Assembly (NCBI RefSeq): GCF_051521505.1
Contig: NZ_CP150356.1
Location: 8,370,001 to 8,434,000 of the forward strand
DNA from: Sorangium sp025924095
GTDB lineage: Bacteria > Myxococcota_A > Polyangia > Polyangiales > Polyangiaceae
Length of the DNA: 64,000 nucleotides
Direction of reading: 5' to 3'
Each line of letters opens with the position of its first letter. Position 1 is the first letter of the stretch. This document shows, one piece after another, positions 44,433 through 53,064 of the stretch. The notes beneath the pieces were generated by a model. The model searched no databases, was not told the DNA's origin, and was given only the letters and a program-made list of their open reading frames with translations. Made by a program: the position numbers and the translations under genes.

Positions 44433-45701
44433 ATGCAGCGCACCCTCCTCTGCCTGGCGGCCGGACTGTGGCTCGGATGCGGCCGATCCGGTGCCGGGAC
44501 CGCGAACAACGGCGCGACGACGGGCACCTCCGGGAGCGGCGGTGACAGCATGAGCCAAGGCAACGGCACGACAAGCACCGGCACCGGCAGCCACGGCAAC
44601 AGCGCGAGCAGCACCGGCGGCGGCACCGGCGGCGGCGGCGGCGCGCAGCCCACCGGCGCGCCCCTGGTGTACGTCGGGGGCCACGAGGGCATCTTCGTCT
44701 TTCGCCTGGACGACGCCGACGGCGCGCTCTCGGCCGTGCAGGGCCCGCTCGACGCCGAGATGAACCCGACCTTCCTCGCCGTCGATCCCGCGCGCCAGCG
44801 CCTCTTCGCGGTGAACGAGCTGAGCGAGGTGGACGGGGAGATGTCGGGGGCGGTCAGCGCGTTCCGGATCCACCCGCAGGACGGGACGCTCGAGCTCATC
44901 AACCGGATCTCGTCGAAGGGCCGGGGCCCTGCTCACCTGTCCACGGATCGGTCCGGGCGCTTCGTCCTTGTCGCCAACTACGGCGGCGGGACGGCGGCGG
45001 TGCTCCCTGTCGGCCAGGAGGGCGCGCTCGGCCAGGCGGCCTCCGAGGTGTCCTTCGGGCGCCGGACGAGGTCGCACCACGCCGTGACCGATCCGGCCAA
45101 CAGGTTCGCCTTCGTCACGAACCTCGGGAGCAACGCGATAGCCCAGCTCACCTTCGACGCGGAGACGGGCCGGATGGAGCCGAACGACCCGCCGGCGCTC
45201 TCGTTCTCCGCGGGCACGGCGCCCCGGCACCTCGAATTCCACCCGAACGGCCGGTTCGCCTACGTGATCAACGAGTCCGCCGACTCGATTACCACCTTGA
45301 GCTACGATCCGTCGCGCGGGACGCTGTCCGCCCTCGACACCGTCTCGACGCTCCCCGACGGCGTGAGCGGCGAGGAGAACACGTGCGCCGAGATCCAGGT
45401 GTCCCCGTCGGGCAAGTTCGTTTACGGGTCGAACCGGGGGCACGACAGCATCGCTATCTTCGCGGTTGATCCCGAGCGGGGCACGCTCACGCCCGCCGGC
45501 CACGCGCCGACGCGGGGCAAGACGCCGCGCCATTTCCAGATCGCGAAGACAGGCAAGCTGCTGCTCGTCGCGAACCAGGATTCGGGGAACATCGTCGCGT
45601 TTCACGTGGACGACGCGACGGGCGCCCTCGAGCCGACCGGCCGGGTCACGGAGGTCCCCGCGCCCACCTATGTCGGGATCGTGACCGAGCTTGGCCGGTG
45701 A
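44433..45701 (+). CDS. Lipoprotein of the 6-phosphogluconolactonase/YbhE beta-propeller family
   Basis: The 422-residue product has a lipobox (AGLWLGCGR), a Gly/Thr/Ser linker of about 60 residues and a seven-bladed propeller. Typical blade motifs are visible: VYVGGHEGIFVFRLD, NPTFLAVDPARQRLFAVNE, PAHLSTDRSGRFVLVANYGGG, PRHLEFHPNGRFAYVINE. Cytoplasmic members hydrolyse 6-phosphogluconolactone; this one is exported and lipid-anchored, so another lactone substrate or a non-enzymatic role is more plausible. It follows the sigma/anti-sigma pair and shares its leader with the exported gene at 38802. Confidence 0.83.
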   Translation: MQRTLLCLAAGLWLGCGRSGAGTANNGATTGTSGSGGDSMSQGNGTTSTGTGSHGNSASSTGGGTGGGGGAQPTGAPLVYVGGHEGIFVFRLDDADGALSAVQGPLDAEMNPTFLAVDPARQRLFAVNELSEVDGEMSGAVSAFRIHPQDGTLELINRISSKGRGPAHLSTDRSGRFVLVANYGGGTAAVLPVGQEGALGQAASEVSFGRRTRSHHAVTDPANRFAFVTNLGSNAIAQLTFDAETGRMEPNDPPALSFSAGTAPRHLEFHPNGRFAYVINESADSITTLSYDPSRGTLSALDTVSTLPDGVSGEENTCAEIQVSPSGKFVYGSNRGHDSIAIFAVDPERGTLTPAGHAPTRGKTPRHFQIAKTGKLLLVANQDSGNIVAFHVDDATGALEPTGRVTEVPAPTYVGIVTELGR

Positions 45702-45749
45702 CCGGGGCGCCCTCCCCTGGGCACGTTCCCGGGCCCTCCGGGGGCTTCG

Positions 45750-46208
45750 CTACATCGCCGCGACGCGCCTCTGCTTCTCTTCCAGGGAGAGGTCCTCGAT
45801 CCGGTGCGCGAGGCCCCAGCGATGGCCGTACGGATCGCGGAGCCAGGCCATCCTGTCTCCGAACGGCTGATCCTGCGGCGGGCGCTCGATCGTCGCGCCC
45901 GCCGCGGCGGCCTGCGCGGCGAGCGCGTCCACGTCCTCCACGTAAACGACGATGCTCGCGCTGGTGCCCTTCAGCGTCTCGGGGCTGACGGCGCCGAGCT
46001 CGGGATACTCATCCGACAGGAAGAACCGGGCTCGACCGATCGACAGCTCGGCGTGGCCGATCCGCCCATCGGGCATCGTGACGCGCCAGTCCTCGCGCGC
46101 GCCGAAAGCGCGCTTGTAGAAATCGATCGCCTCCACGGCGTTGCGCGCGCTCAGGTAGGGAAAGCACGTCTGACCTTCGGGGATGGGGGGTACCTGGCTC
46201 TTCGTCAT
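45750..46208 (-). CDS. VOC (glyoxalase/PhnB-like) family protein
   Basis: The 152-residue product has the two-betaalphabetabetabeta layout of the VOC superfamily: CFPYLSARNAVEAIDFYKRAFGA at the N-terminus, HAELSIGRARFFLSDE, YVEDVDALAAQAAAAGAT and the end motif DRMAWLRDPYGHRW. Candidate metal-binding residues are His in GHAELS and the late Glu/His region. It is the PhnB/YdfO-like subgroup, whose functions range from antibiotic resistance to unknown. Monocistronic on the minus strand. Confidence 0.88.
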   Translation of the reverse strand: MTKSQVPPIPEGQTCFPYLSARNAVEAIDFYKRAFGAREDWRVTMPDGRIGHAELSIGRARFFLSDEYPELGAVSPETLKGTSASIVVYVEDVDALAAQAAAAGATIERPPQDQPFGDRMAWLRDPYGHRWGLAHRIEDLSLEEKQRRVAAM

Positions 46209-46330
46209 CGTCGCGCTCCTTGGTGCTCGAATCGCATCGCCATCGTTCCCTGGGGAACGACGGATGTCGCCTTCCTGCCTAGAGGATCGCGCCGCCGACG
46301 TATTGGAAGAAATTTACCTGCGCGCCTTGG

Positions 46331-46765
46331 ATGCCGGTGAGCCCGCCTTCTCGGTCGGCGCCGGTCGCGTCCCCGTCATCTCACCCATGGCTCTCCGCTG
46401 CCCCCATCGCCCAGTGCTCCTTGACGCAAGCGTCATCCACACGTATGCCCACTCACAACAATTGCGTGAGCTGCGCAAAGACCTCGTGCTGCAACGAGTA
46501 CGACACGTGCGCCGGTGATGCTCGCTGTGTTTGCCTTGTCGACTGCCTGGCCGGTGACAACCCAGTCTCTATCTGCACCCTGCCCGAGAACTGCGGCCCC
46601 GCCGATCGGGTCTTCACGGAGGCAGCCTCGTGCCTGGACGACGCCTGTCAGGCGCTGTGCCCGAGCCCGGGCGCTCTCGGCGCCGACTCGACAGACCGCG
46701 CGCCGCCCAGCGGCGCGAAAGACGTCGGCGTCGGGGCCCCTCCGTTCGCCGGAGACGCCCCATGA
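46331..46765 (+). CDS. Cys-rich hypothetical protein coupled to the next gene
   Basis: The frame encodes 144 residues. The first 38 look unlike a signal peptide. The rest is a compact Cys-rich domain with 13 Cys (NNCVSCAKTSCCNEYDTC; RCVCLVDCL; ENCGPADRVF; SCLDDACQALCP) resembling the Cys-rich tails of exported myxobacterial proteins. The stop overlaps the ATG of the next gene (ATGA), which argues for real translation. The start is uncertain: an ATG at 46445 gives just the Cys-rich domain. A missing signal peptide may mean an eroded N-terminus. Confidence 0.45.
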   Translation: MPVSPPSRSAPVASPSSHPWLSAAPIAQCSLTQASSTRMPTHNNCVSCAKTSCCNEYDTCAGDARCVCLVDCLAGDNPVSICTLPENCGPADRVFTEAASCLDDACQALCPSPGALGADSTDRAPPSGAKDVGVGAPPFAGDAP

Positions 46766-47850
46766 ACGCGAGCGCTTGGCGGACGTTCGAGGTCGCCGAG
46801 CATGGACGGTGGGACACGTCGGAACCGAAGCAGGAACTCATGGTCATGCCCACTGAATCGACCGAGCGCGCGACCGTTGCCGCGGTCGGCGACGAGCTCG
46901 CCGGCACCCACGTCTGGCACGTCCTGAGCCACGCGCTTCAGGTGAGGCTTTCCCTCGACGAGCGCGAGGGTCTACCAGGGCTCATCCGGCACAGCGAGAG
47001 GCAGGAGACCACGGGCCCGATCTGCGACTCGGGACGCTTCGCCACGGCCCTGGTGGGAAAGTTGCGCGTCGACCGGCGAGGCGAGCTCGCGGACGCGATC
47101 GTGTCGTTGCTGGGCGGCGGTCCGATCGACGCCGACCCGATGCTCTGGCTCAACGAGGTTCAAGGAAAGATCGCCGTCAGGAGCCAGACGGCCGCCGCGC
47201 ACCGCGCCCGCGGGCACCACGAGATGGCGAGCCTGGTCGAGAACACCCTGTCGCTCGACCTCCGGGTGGCGCTGAGAGAGCGGCTTTGCGCCGATGGGCG
47301 CCGCGACCTCGCGGATGCCATCTCGAGGGCGACCTATGCCTACGAAGAACAGGAGCGCAGCGAAACAGGAGCGCCGGCTCCGGGCCAGCCGCCCGTACCG
47401 GCGACGAAGCACGAGCCCCCGCCCGATGTCGCTGCCCGCTGGGCCCTCGCCGACGCGCTCGGCCGCACCCACCCCGCGGGCGTCCTGGCCTGTGCGCTCG
47501 TCACCAAGCTTCGCTCCGAGGGCCGCGACGTGCTCGCAGGCTCGCTCATGATGTTCTGGGCGCGCGGTATTGCCGGGCCGATCGTCGACCCGGCACGGCT
47601 CGCGGCCGACCTTGTCGCTCAGCTCCGCGTCGAAGGACGCGGGGAGCTCGCGGACACCATCGCATTGCTGCTGCGGGGCGCCGTCATCGATCGCGATCCG
47701 TGCGACATCATGGCAGTCTGGATGAACGAGCTCGCCGGACCGATCGTCGCCCCAGAACCGCTCGCCGCCGCGCTGGTCTCGGTCCTCCGGAGGCAGCAGC
47801 ACGACAGGCTCGCGGACGGCGTCGAGGCCTTGATGCGCTGGAACCCGTGA
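46762..47850 (+). CDS. Unrecognised helical-repeat protein, 362 residues
   Basis: The cytoplasmic-looking product contains repeated segments with a consensus of the form ALVxxLRxEGRGELADxIxxLLxGxxIDxDP: ALVGKLRVDRRGELADAIVS near residue 95, ALRERLCADGRRDLADAIS near 175, CALVTKLRSEGRDVLAGSLM near 245, DLVAQLRVEGRGELADTIAL near 285 and ALVSVLRRQQHDRLADGVEA near 340. Between repeats lie WLNEVQGKI and WMNELAGPI. The pattern suggests a helical solenoid or a tandem-domain adaptor. No known family came to mind. Its ATG overlaps the stop of the Cys-rich gene upstream. Confidence 0.7.
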   Translation: MNASAWRTFEVAEHGRWDTSEPKQELMVMPTESTERATVAAVGDELAGTHVWHVLSHALQVRLSLDEREGLPGLIRHSERQETTGPICDSGRFATALVGKLRVDRRGELADAIVSLLGGGPIDADPMLWLNEVQGKIAVRSQTAAAHRARGHHEMASLVENTLSLDLRVALRERLCADGRRDLADAISRATYAYEEQERSETGAPAPGQPPVPATKHEPPPDVAARWALADALGRTHPAGVLACALVTKLRSEGRDVLAGSLMMFWARGIAGPIVDPARLAADLVAQLRVEGRGELADTIALLLRGAVIDRDPCDIMAVWMNELAGPIVAPEPLAAALVSVLRRQQHDRLADGVEALMRWNP

Positions 47851-47934
47851 GCGCACATCTCCGTCGCGTCCGAGAGCGAGCCGAGGACGATCTCGATCGC
47901 GCGCGCCAGGGGGAGCGCCTCAGCTCGTCTCCGC

Positions 47935-49476
47935 CTATTCAGGAAAGCGAAGCGTCTCCACGGCGACGCCGTCCGCTCCCGTCGTCATGTTGCCGGCCTG
48001 ATCCCAGCTGATCCCGCCCACGCCGGGCGGTCCCAGCACGAAGGTGACGCCCTCCACCGTGAGCTGGTCCTCGTCGAGGTAGGCGATGCCGATCGAGTCG
48101 CCGCCGCGCCCTGGGCCGCCGTAGCCGCCGAGACCGCCGTCGCCCCCATTGCCCCCGTCACAGCCGTACGTGCCATCGCCCAGCGCACCTCCCGGCGCGC
48201 CTCGGCCGGGCCTGCCGCCTTGCTCGGGCGGCCCGCCATCGCCGCCCGGGCCGCCGTGGACCGTCTCGATCACGCTGTCGCGCACGGTCACCCTGGCGTG
48301 CAGCGCGACGACACCGATCACCGGATGGCCGTTCTCGCCGCCTCGTCCGCCTCGGCCGCCGCAGCCGCCGGCCCCGCCCGATCCGCCTCCGGCGCCTCCC
48401 CTGGAGGCCACGTCGCACACGCCGAGCCCGCCCCGACGGCCGCCGCCCCCGCCGCCGCCCTGGCCCGGCATGCCCCGGCCGCCGTCGCCGGCCTTGTCTC
48501 CTGTCCAGCCAGCCTCGCTGATGCGCCCGAGGCCCGCGCCCGCCGCCCCGGGGGTGCCTGGCGTGCCATAGATCCCGAAGTGCCCGTCCGTGCAGCCGAC
48601 GTCTGCCGCGTTCCCGCGTCCTCCCTGTCCGTGGCTCCGCGGGTTGGGGGCCGGGGTCGGCTCGCCGTCGGCCCCGTCCTCGGCGCCGCTGGGCAGTCCA
48701 TCACCGCCCTTGCCGCCAACACTCGGGATCCCGCCGTCGCACGGGTTCACCACGGCAGCCCCGCCGGCCACGGTCTCCGCGGAGCACGCGTCCCCGCCGT
48801 ACATGCCGTGCGCGCCATCTGCTGCGCGATTCAGCCCGCGCCACGGCTCGCCATCCTCGCCCACCCATCCGCGAGCGGCGCGAATCGAGCTCCGGGTGAT
48901 CTCCACCGCGGTGTTGGATCGAGCCAGGATCGCGAGGGAGCTGCTCGCAGAGAACTTCACGTCGACGATCGTCGAGACCCCGTCCGCTGCGCCCGTGTCC
49001 CCCGCGCTCGCCGGTTCGACGGTGAGGAGAACATCGTCCGGTCGTTCGTCCTGAAGGAGAGTGACCGTATCAGGTATGCGCATCCAATCCAGGCAATAGA
49101 ACCCCCCGATGAGATCCACGCCGGAGATCAACGTGAGGGGGCCGAAGAAGCCATCGGTGCACGCAAACACGCGCCCTCGCCCGGTGCGCGCGAGCTCGAC
49201 GCCGCGCTGGAGCGTGCGCACCGGCTTCTCCTTGGTGCCGGGGTTCGCATCATCGCCGCTGCCGAAGACGCCGGCCACGAACACGCCGCATCCATTCTCC
49301 AGTACACCGGCGGAGAGGCGCTCGAGACAGACGGACTCCGGCGGTGCCGCATCCTGGCACGACGAGGCGCCGTCGCACGGTGCTCCGCCAGCGTCGCCTG
49401 TGACAGGGGCGGTGCCGCACCCGGCCACGAGGATCGGGAGGACGAGAAACGGACAGGTCGCTCGGGGAATGCGCAT
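47935..49476 (-). CDS. Gly-rich (PGRS-like) lipoprotein A
   Basis: The 513-residue product has a lipobox (LPILVAGCGT). An N-terminal domain of about 190 residues carries the segment GTKEKPVRTLQRGVELA and strands of a right-handed beta-helix type (LISGVDLIGGFYCLDW), as in DUF1565-like domains. From about residue 210 it is dominated by Gly-Gly-x and Gly-x-Gly tracts (RGGRGGENG; GGDGGLGGYGG) interrupted by beta-helix-like segments. It lies directly downstream of a paralogue on the same strand with a 38-base gap. Surface-exposed adhesin or matrix protein is inferred. Confidence 0.8.
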   Translation of the reverse strand: MRIPRATCPFLVLPILVAGCGTAPVTGDAGGAPCDGASSCQDAAPPESVCLERLSAGVLENGCGVFVAGVFGSGDDANPGTKEKPVRTLQRGVELARTGRGRVFACTDGFFGPLTLISGVDLIGGFYCLDWMRIPDTVTLLQDERPDDVLLTVEPASAGDTGAADGVSTIVDVKFSASSSLAILARSNTAVEITRSSIRAARGWVGEDGEPWRGLNRAADGAHGMYGGDACSAETVAGGAAVVNPCDGGIPSVGGKGGDGLPSGAEDGADGEPTPAPNPRSHGQGGRGNAADVGCTDGHFGIYGTPGTPGAAGAGLGRISEAGWTGDKAGDGGRGMPGQGGGGGGGRRGGLGVCDVASRGGAGGGSGGAGGCGGRGGRGGENGHPVIGVVALHARVTVRDSVIETVHGGPGGDGGPPEQGGRPGRGAPGGALGDGTYGCDGGNGGDGGLGGYGGPGRGGDSIGIAYLDEDQLTVEGVTFVLGPPGVGGISWDQAGNMTTGADGVAVETLRFPE

Positions 49477-49514
49477 GGTTCTCGCTCGACACCGCGTGCC
49501 GCGCACACGGCCCT

Positions 49515-51107
49515 TTAACTCGGTGGTCCTGGATCCGGCACATCGAACTGACGGTAGGGCATGGCATCGCCATCCTGGCCTTGGCCCACGTTATGGCCAG
49601 AAGATGCATTGCCTGCGGTGCCGCCGTCGCCATGCGCTCCCGTGTGTGCGGTGGCGCCCGGCCCGAAGGTCACGGAGGCGCCGGCGGACGCAACGCCGTA
49701 GGAGGAACCGCCGATGCCGCCGCCGGCGTCGCCGCCGCGACCGCCGTCGCCTCCGTGTCCGCCGGGGCACGCGGGCCACATGGCACTGCTGCCAGGAGGG
49801 GGCGTTCCCCCGTGGCCGCCCCACGCACCACCGCCGCCCGGTTGACCCGTTCCGCCGACCCCGCCGTTGCCGCCGTTGCCCGTGGTGACCCCCGTCGCCT
49901 CGAGCGTCACCGCGCTACCGTACAACGCGACGATGCCGATGCTCGATCCGCCATATCCGCCCCCCTTGCCGCCCAGGCCACCGCAACCGCCGCTCCCTCC
50001 AGAGCCGCCGGCCGCGCCGCCCTCGGGGCTACCGGCTCGACACGTGACCATGTTCCCTCGGGCCTTGCTGCCGCCACCGCCGCCCCCTCCCTGGCCGACG
50101 CCGCCCTTTCGCCCGTCCTCGCCCCGGACGCCGATCCAGCCATCGAGCCCGAGGTAGCCTGCGCCGACGGCGCCCGCAGCGCGCCCGGCGTCGACACCGC
50201 CTGCGCCCGGTTCTCCCGGTGTGCACGGCGTGCTGCCCGCGCCGGTCCCTGCAAGGCCGTTGCCCACCGGATTCTCCGCCGGCTCGGGTTGCCCCGGAGC
50301 GCCATCGCGCCCCTCGTCGACGCCGCCGTCACCTCCGTATCCGCCCGTCGATTCGATGCCGTCGTCGCACACGGTCGCCACCGTCAGGGCGCCCGTCACG
50401 ACGTCCGCCGTGCAGGCGTCCGCGCCGTTGTTCCCCTTCACCCCGTCCTTCGCCGGGTCGCGGGCGGCGTCCGCTCCCGGCTCCCCGTCCTTGCCGTTGC
50501 CCGCGATGATCTCGCTCCCTCGCACGATCGCCCTCGCCCCCTGGCTCAGGATCATCGCGATCGACGACCTCCCATCGCTCGCCGAGGCGTCCGCCGCCAC
50601 GACGCGCACGCCGAAGATCACCGACGCCGCGCCTCCTCCCTCGACGACCCGCACCGGGATCCCCACCGGCCCCGGCGCGATGGTGGTCAACCGCCCGGCC
50701 CCCTCGAACGACGCCCCGTACGACCAGTCGCCGTCATCACAGCGACGGCCGCCCCAGAGGTGGACACCCGAGATCAGGGTCACCTCTTCCTCGAACGTCT
50801 CGCCACAGACGTAGACGTGGCGCAGGCCTCGCGCTTGCGCCTCCACGATCGCCTGCTGCAACGAGCTGAACGGCTCGAACCGCGTGCCCGTGCGCGGGGC
50901 ATCCCCGGGAGCGCTGGAGCGGACAAACACGCCGCACTCATCCATCACGGGACCCACGCTGGGCTCGAGCCCGTCACAGGGCGACGCCGGGGGTGCGAGG
51001 CACATCCGCTCGTCCCAGCAGTCCTCCGGGTACATACAGCCGGAGAGCCCACCCGCGCCGCTCGACGAGAAGACAAGAAGTGAGAGAGCGCGCGCAAGGG
51101 AACGCAT
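49515..51107 (-). CDS. Gly-rich (PGRS-like) lipoprotein B
   Basis: The 530-residue product has a lipobox (AGGLSGCMYP), an N-terminal domain homologous to that of lipoprotein A (SAPGDAPRTGTRFEPFSSLQ; VYVCGETFEEEVTLISGVHLWGG) and a Gly-rich beta-helix-like body with a Cys pair (CTADVVTGALTVATVC). It is the first gene of a two-gene minus-strand operon with its paralogue. The shared layout TLISGV then Gly repeats shows tandem duplication followed by divergence of the repeat region. Confidence 0.8.
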   Translation of the reverse strand: MRSLARALSLLVFSSSGAGGLSGCMYPEDCWDERMCLAPPASPCDGLEPSVGPVMDECGVFVRSSAPGDAPRTGTRFEPFSSLQQAIVEAQARGLRHVYVCGETFEEEVTLISGVHLWGGRRCDDGDWSYGASFEGAGRLTTIAPGPVGIPVRVVEGGGAASVIFGVRVVAADASASDGRSSIAMILSQGARAIVRGSEIIAGNGKDGEPGADAARDPAKDGVKGNNGADACTADVVTGALTVATVCDDGIESTGGYGGDGGVDEGRDGAPGQPEPAENPVGNGLAGTGAGSTPCTPGEPGAGGVDAGRAAGAVGAGYLGLDGWIGVRGEDGRKGGVGQGGGGGGGSKARGNMVTCRAGSPEGGAAGGSGGSGGCGGLGGKGGGYGGSSIGIVALYGSAVTLEATGVTTGNGGNGGVGGTGQPGGGGAWGGHGGTPPPGSSAMWPACPGGHGGDGGRGGDAGGGIGGSSYGVASAGASVTFGPGATAHTGAHGDGGTAGNASSGHNVGQGQDGDAMPYRQFDVPDPGPPS

Positions 51108-51247
51108 GCACGGACGCTACGTACCGCCGCCGCACAGCGTCAAGCGGCATAAATCTGCAAGAACCGGCCCTTTTGCGCGAGAAAATATCGCTTGATGCCG
51201 TAAAGCTATCGGCGGTCCCCCGGGGATCGGGGGGACCTTCCTGGTCC

Positions 51248-51404
51248 CCTCGCGACCGCCCTCGCCCGCGACCACAACGCGTCCTGGTCCATCGCGACCG
51301 GACGGGTGATGTCCGGATCCACATCGGCGCCACCCGCATTCCGGATACTCGCGCGGCGCATCCCGGACCCCCCGCTCTACTGAAGCGAATCTGAAGCGAC
51401 GCCA
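51248..51404. repeat. Dispersed non-coding repeat, copy A (internally deleted)
   Basis: This stretch contains CGCGACCACAACGCGTCCTG, then TGTCCGGATCCACATCGGCG, ending CTGAAGCGAATCTGA. The same blocks in the same order and orientation recur at 52676-52905 (copy B), where about 90 extra bases separate the first two blocks. It lies in the 516-base gap between two divergent lipoprotein genes. The blocks look like remnants of a mobile-element end. Confidence 0.75.
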
Positions 51405-51623
51405 GGGGGCACGAACAATCCCTGGCAAATTTTGGCCACCATCGTCTCGAGCATGGGTCTTTCCCACCGTGCTCAAAGAAACCGTCACGCGCAGCGCTCG
51501 AGTGTGCCACGACATCGTCGTTCCCGGGCACCTCGATCCGGTCGGCCGTAGCAGGAGTGGCACAACCTGCTCCAATTTCCGCGAATTGGGCGCCCGGCAC
51601 ACTGTTTGCCAATACATGCGCCC

Positions 51624-52259
51624 ATGTCAAGAGCTGCGCTCGTCCACGTTCGTAATAGTTTTTTGCTGATGCTGGTGCTCGCCGCGCTGTCGGGCTGTGG
51701 CGGAGAGAGCCGTAACGCCGAAAGCGGATCGGGGGGCATCGGAGCCGCGGGCGCAGGAGCGACGTCTGGATCCGGCGGTGGTTTGGATGACGGCGGCGCT
51801 GGCTCGGGCGGCGCGAGCACCGGCGGCTCGACGACCGGAGGCTCGGAGACCGCTGGCACGACCACCAGCGGCACCGGCGCAGCTCCACTCACCGCGCAGT
51901 GCCCGGAGACCATTCCTGTGCCGGCGGCGGAGTGCCCGACGCAAGGCGGGTCCTGTTTCTATGGCGACTGCGAAGACGGCCAGCGTACGGTCGCGACCTG
52001 CATGGCATCGAGGTGGACGGTCGAGACGCGCCCCTGCAGCACGTTCCTCTGTGCCATCAGCGAGGAGTGCATGCCCGGCGAGATCTGCTCGGTCTACTCG
52101 GGCGGCGCCTTCTGGGGGGAGTGCATTCCCAATCCCTGCGGAACGGGCCCCGTCACCTGCGAATGTGCCAGCCCGGGCTGTGGCCAATGCAGGGTCGACG
52201 ATTCCGCGGGCGGCATCAGCGTCACCTGCAACCTCTGTCCGAGCGGCAACTGCCCGTAA
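51624..52259 (+). CDS. Cys-rich linker lipoprotein
   Basis: The 211-residue product has a lipobox (LVLAALSGCGG), a Gly/Ser/Thr linker of about 65 residues (GGASTGGSTTGGSETAG) and a C-terminal domain with 16 Cys in about 110 residues, ending CNLCPSGNCP. Disulfide-rich surface domains of this kind are frequent in Sorangium-like genomes. It is bracketed by the two dispersed repeat copies. A strong hairpin follows the stop by 33 bases. No family was recognised. Confidence 0.75.
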   Translation: MSRAALVHVRNSFLLMLVLAALSGCGGESRNAESGSGGIGAAGAGATSGSGGGLDDGGAGSGGASTGGSTTGGSETAGTTTSGTGAAPLTAQCPETIPVPAAECPTQGGSCFYGDCEDGQRTVATCMASRWTVETRPCSTFLCAISEECMPGEICSVYSGGAFWGECIPNPCGTGPVTCECASPGCGQCRVDDSAGGISVTCNLCPSGNCP

Positions 52260-52292
52260 GTGCGCTCCCCCCGCCGGTCTCCAGGATGAGCC

Positions 52293-52319
52293 GTGGTAGC
52301 ACTCCACGAGTGCTACCAC
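52293..52319 (+). terminator. Perfect 11-bp stem hairpin after the Cys-rich lipoprotein gene
   Basis: GTGGTAGCACT (52293-52303) and AGTGCTACCAC (52309-52319) pair perfectly around the loop CCACG. No U tract follows. The position 33 bases after a stop suggests a terminator or mRNA-end hairpin. Confidence 0.6.
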
Positions 52320-52772
52320 AGGCTCCGCGCGGTCCGCCGGCGGTCGCGGGCCTCGGCGCGAAAGATCCGTCGCGCTACGACCGCCATCATCTTCATCGGG
52401 CTGGCTTCGTGCCGGACCGGAGGCACCGAGAGGTGCACGGAAGCCGCTTGCCGCGATGAGCTAGAAATCAAGCTCGAGCCCGGACTGACCGCGCCCGGTC
52501 ACTATCAGTTCAAGGTGGAGCTGGACGGCGTGACGCGGCGCTGTGATGCATCCCTGCCCAGCTCCGGCCAGCAGGAGACAATGGCCAAGTGCATCATCCA
52601 TGAGGGCAGCGGCTCCCTGACGGCCATCACGATCCCCGACATGCGACCGAAGGGGGTCGCTCTCCACGTGGCCCGCGACCACAACGCATCCTGGTCCCCC
52701 CGCGAGCGCGCAGGTGGTGGCCCGAATAGCCCCGCGAACCTCGCATCTGGGCCACTCGAAATCGGCGTTTGA
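52293..52772 (+). pseudogene. Small lipoprotein gene truncated by a dispersed repeat
   Basis: The frame encodes a lipobox (IIFIGLASCRT) and a beta-rich stretch (GHYQFKVELDGVTRRCDASLP; GSGSLTAITIPDMRPKGVAL) of about 90 residues. It then runs into repeat copy B, whose bases encode the meaningless RDHNASWSPRERA and a short tail. The only start codons upstream lie in a hairpin stem (GTG at 52293), so the N-terminus may be damaged too. I read it as an exported lipoprotein gene cut off by the repeat. Confidence 0.55.
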
Positions 52773-52905
52773 GCCACTCGATGCGGTCACGTGTCCGGGC
52801 TCACGTCGGTTGTGTCCGGAACCACATCGGTGCCACCCGCGTTCCGGACGCTCGCCAGGCGCATCCCGGACACCTGCATCCACTGAAGCGAATCTGACGC
52901 GACGA
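52676..52905. repeat. Dispersed non-coding repeat, copy B
   Basis: This copy contains GACCACAACGCATCCTGGTC, GGCCACTCGAAATCGGCG, TGTCCGGAACCACATCGGTG and CTGAAGCGAATCTGA. It is homologous to copy A at 51248-51404 and longer by about 90 bases. Its first block is also the core of the 43-bp tandem repeat at 60558-60848. The TGTCCGG blocks resemble mobile-element termini seen near IS21-type genes, but no complete element is present. Confidence 0.75.
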
Positions 52906-53064
52906 GCGCGCGCGGCCGACGGTTGAGCAGCGCCTGTGCGCTCGCATGGGCATACATCTGCGCGACGTGGCGCGACAGCGGCCACAGGGCACGGTTGCAG
53001 CGTGGTCGCATCCCGTGATACTCGTCACTTTTCTCCGACGTCTGGCCGGGGTAGAGGGAGGCGC

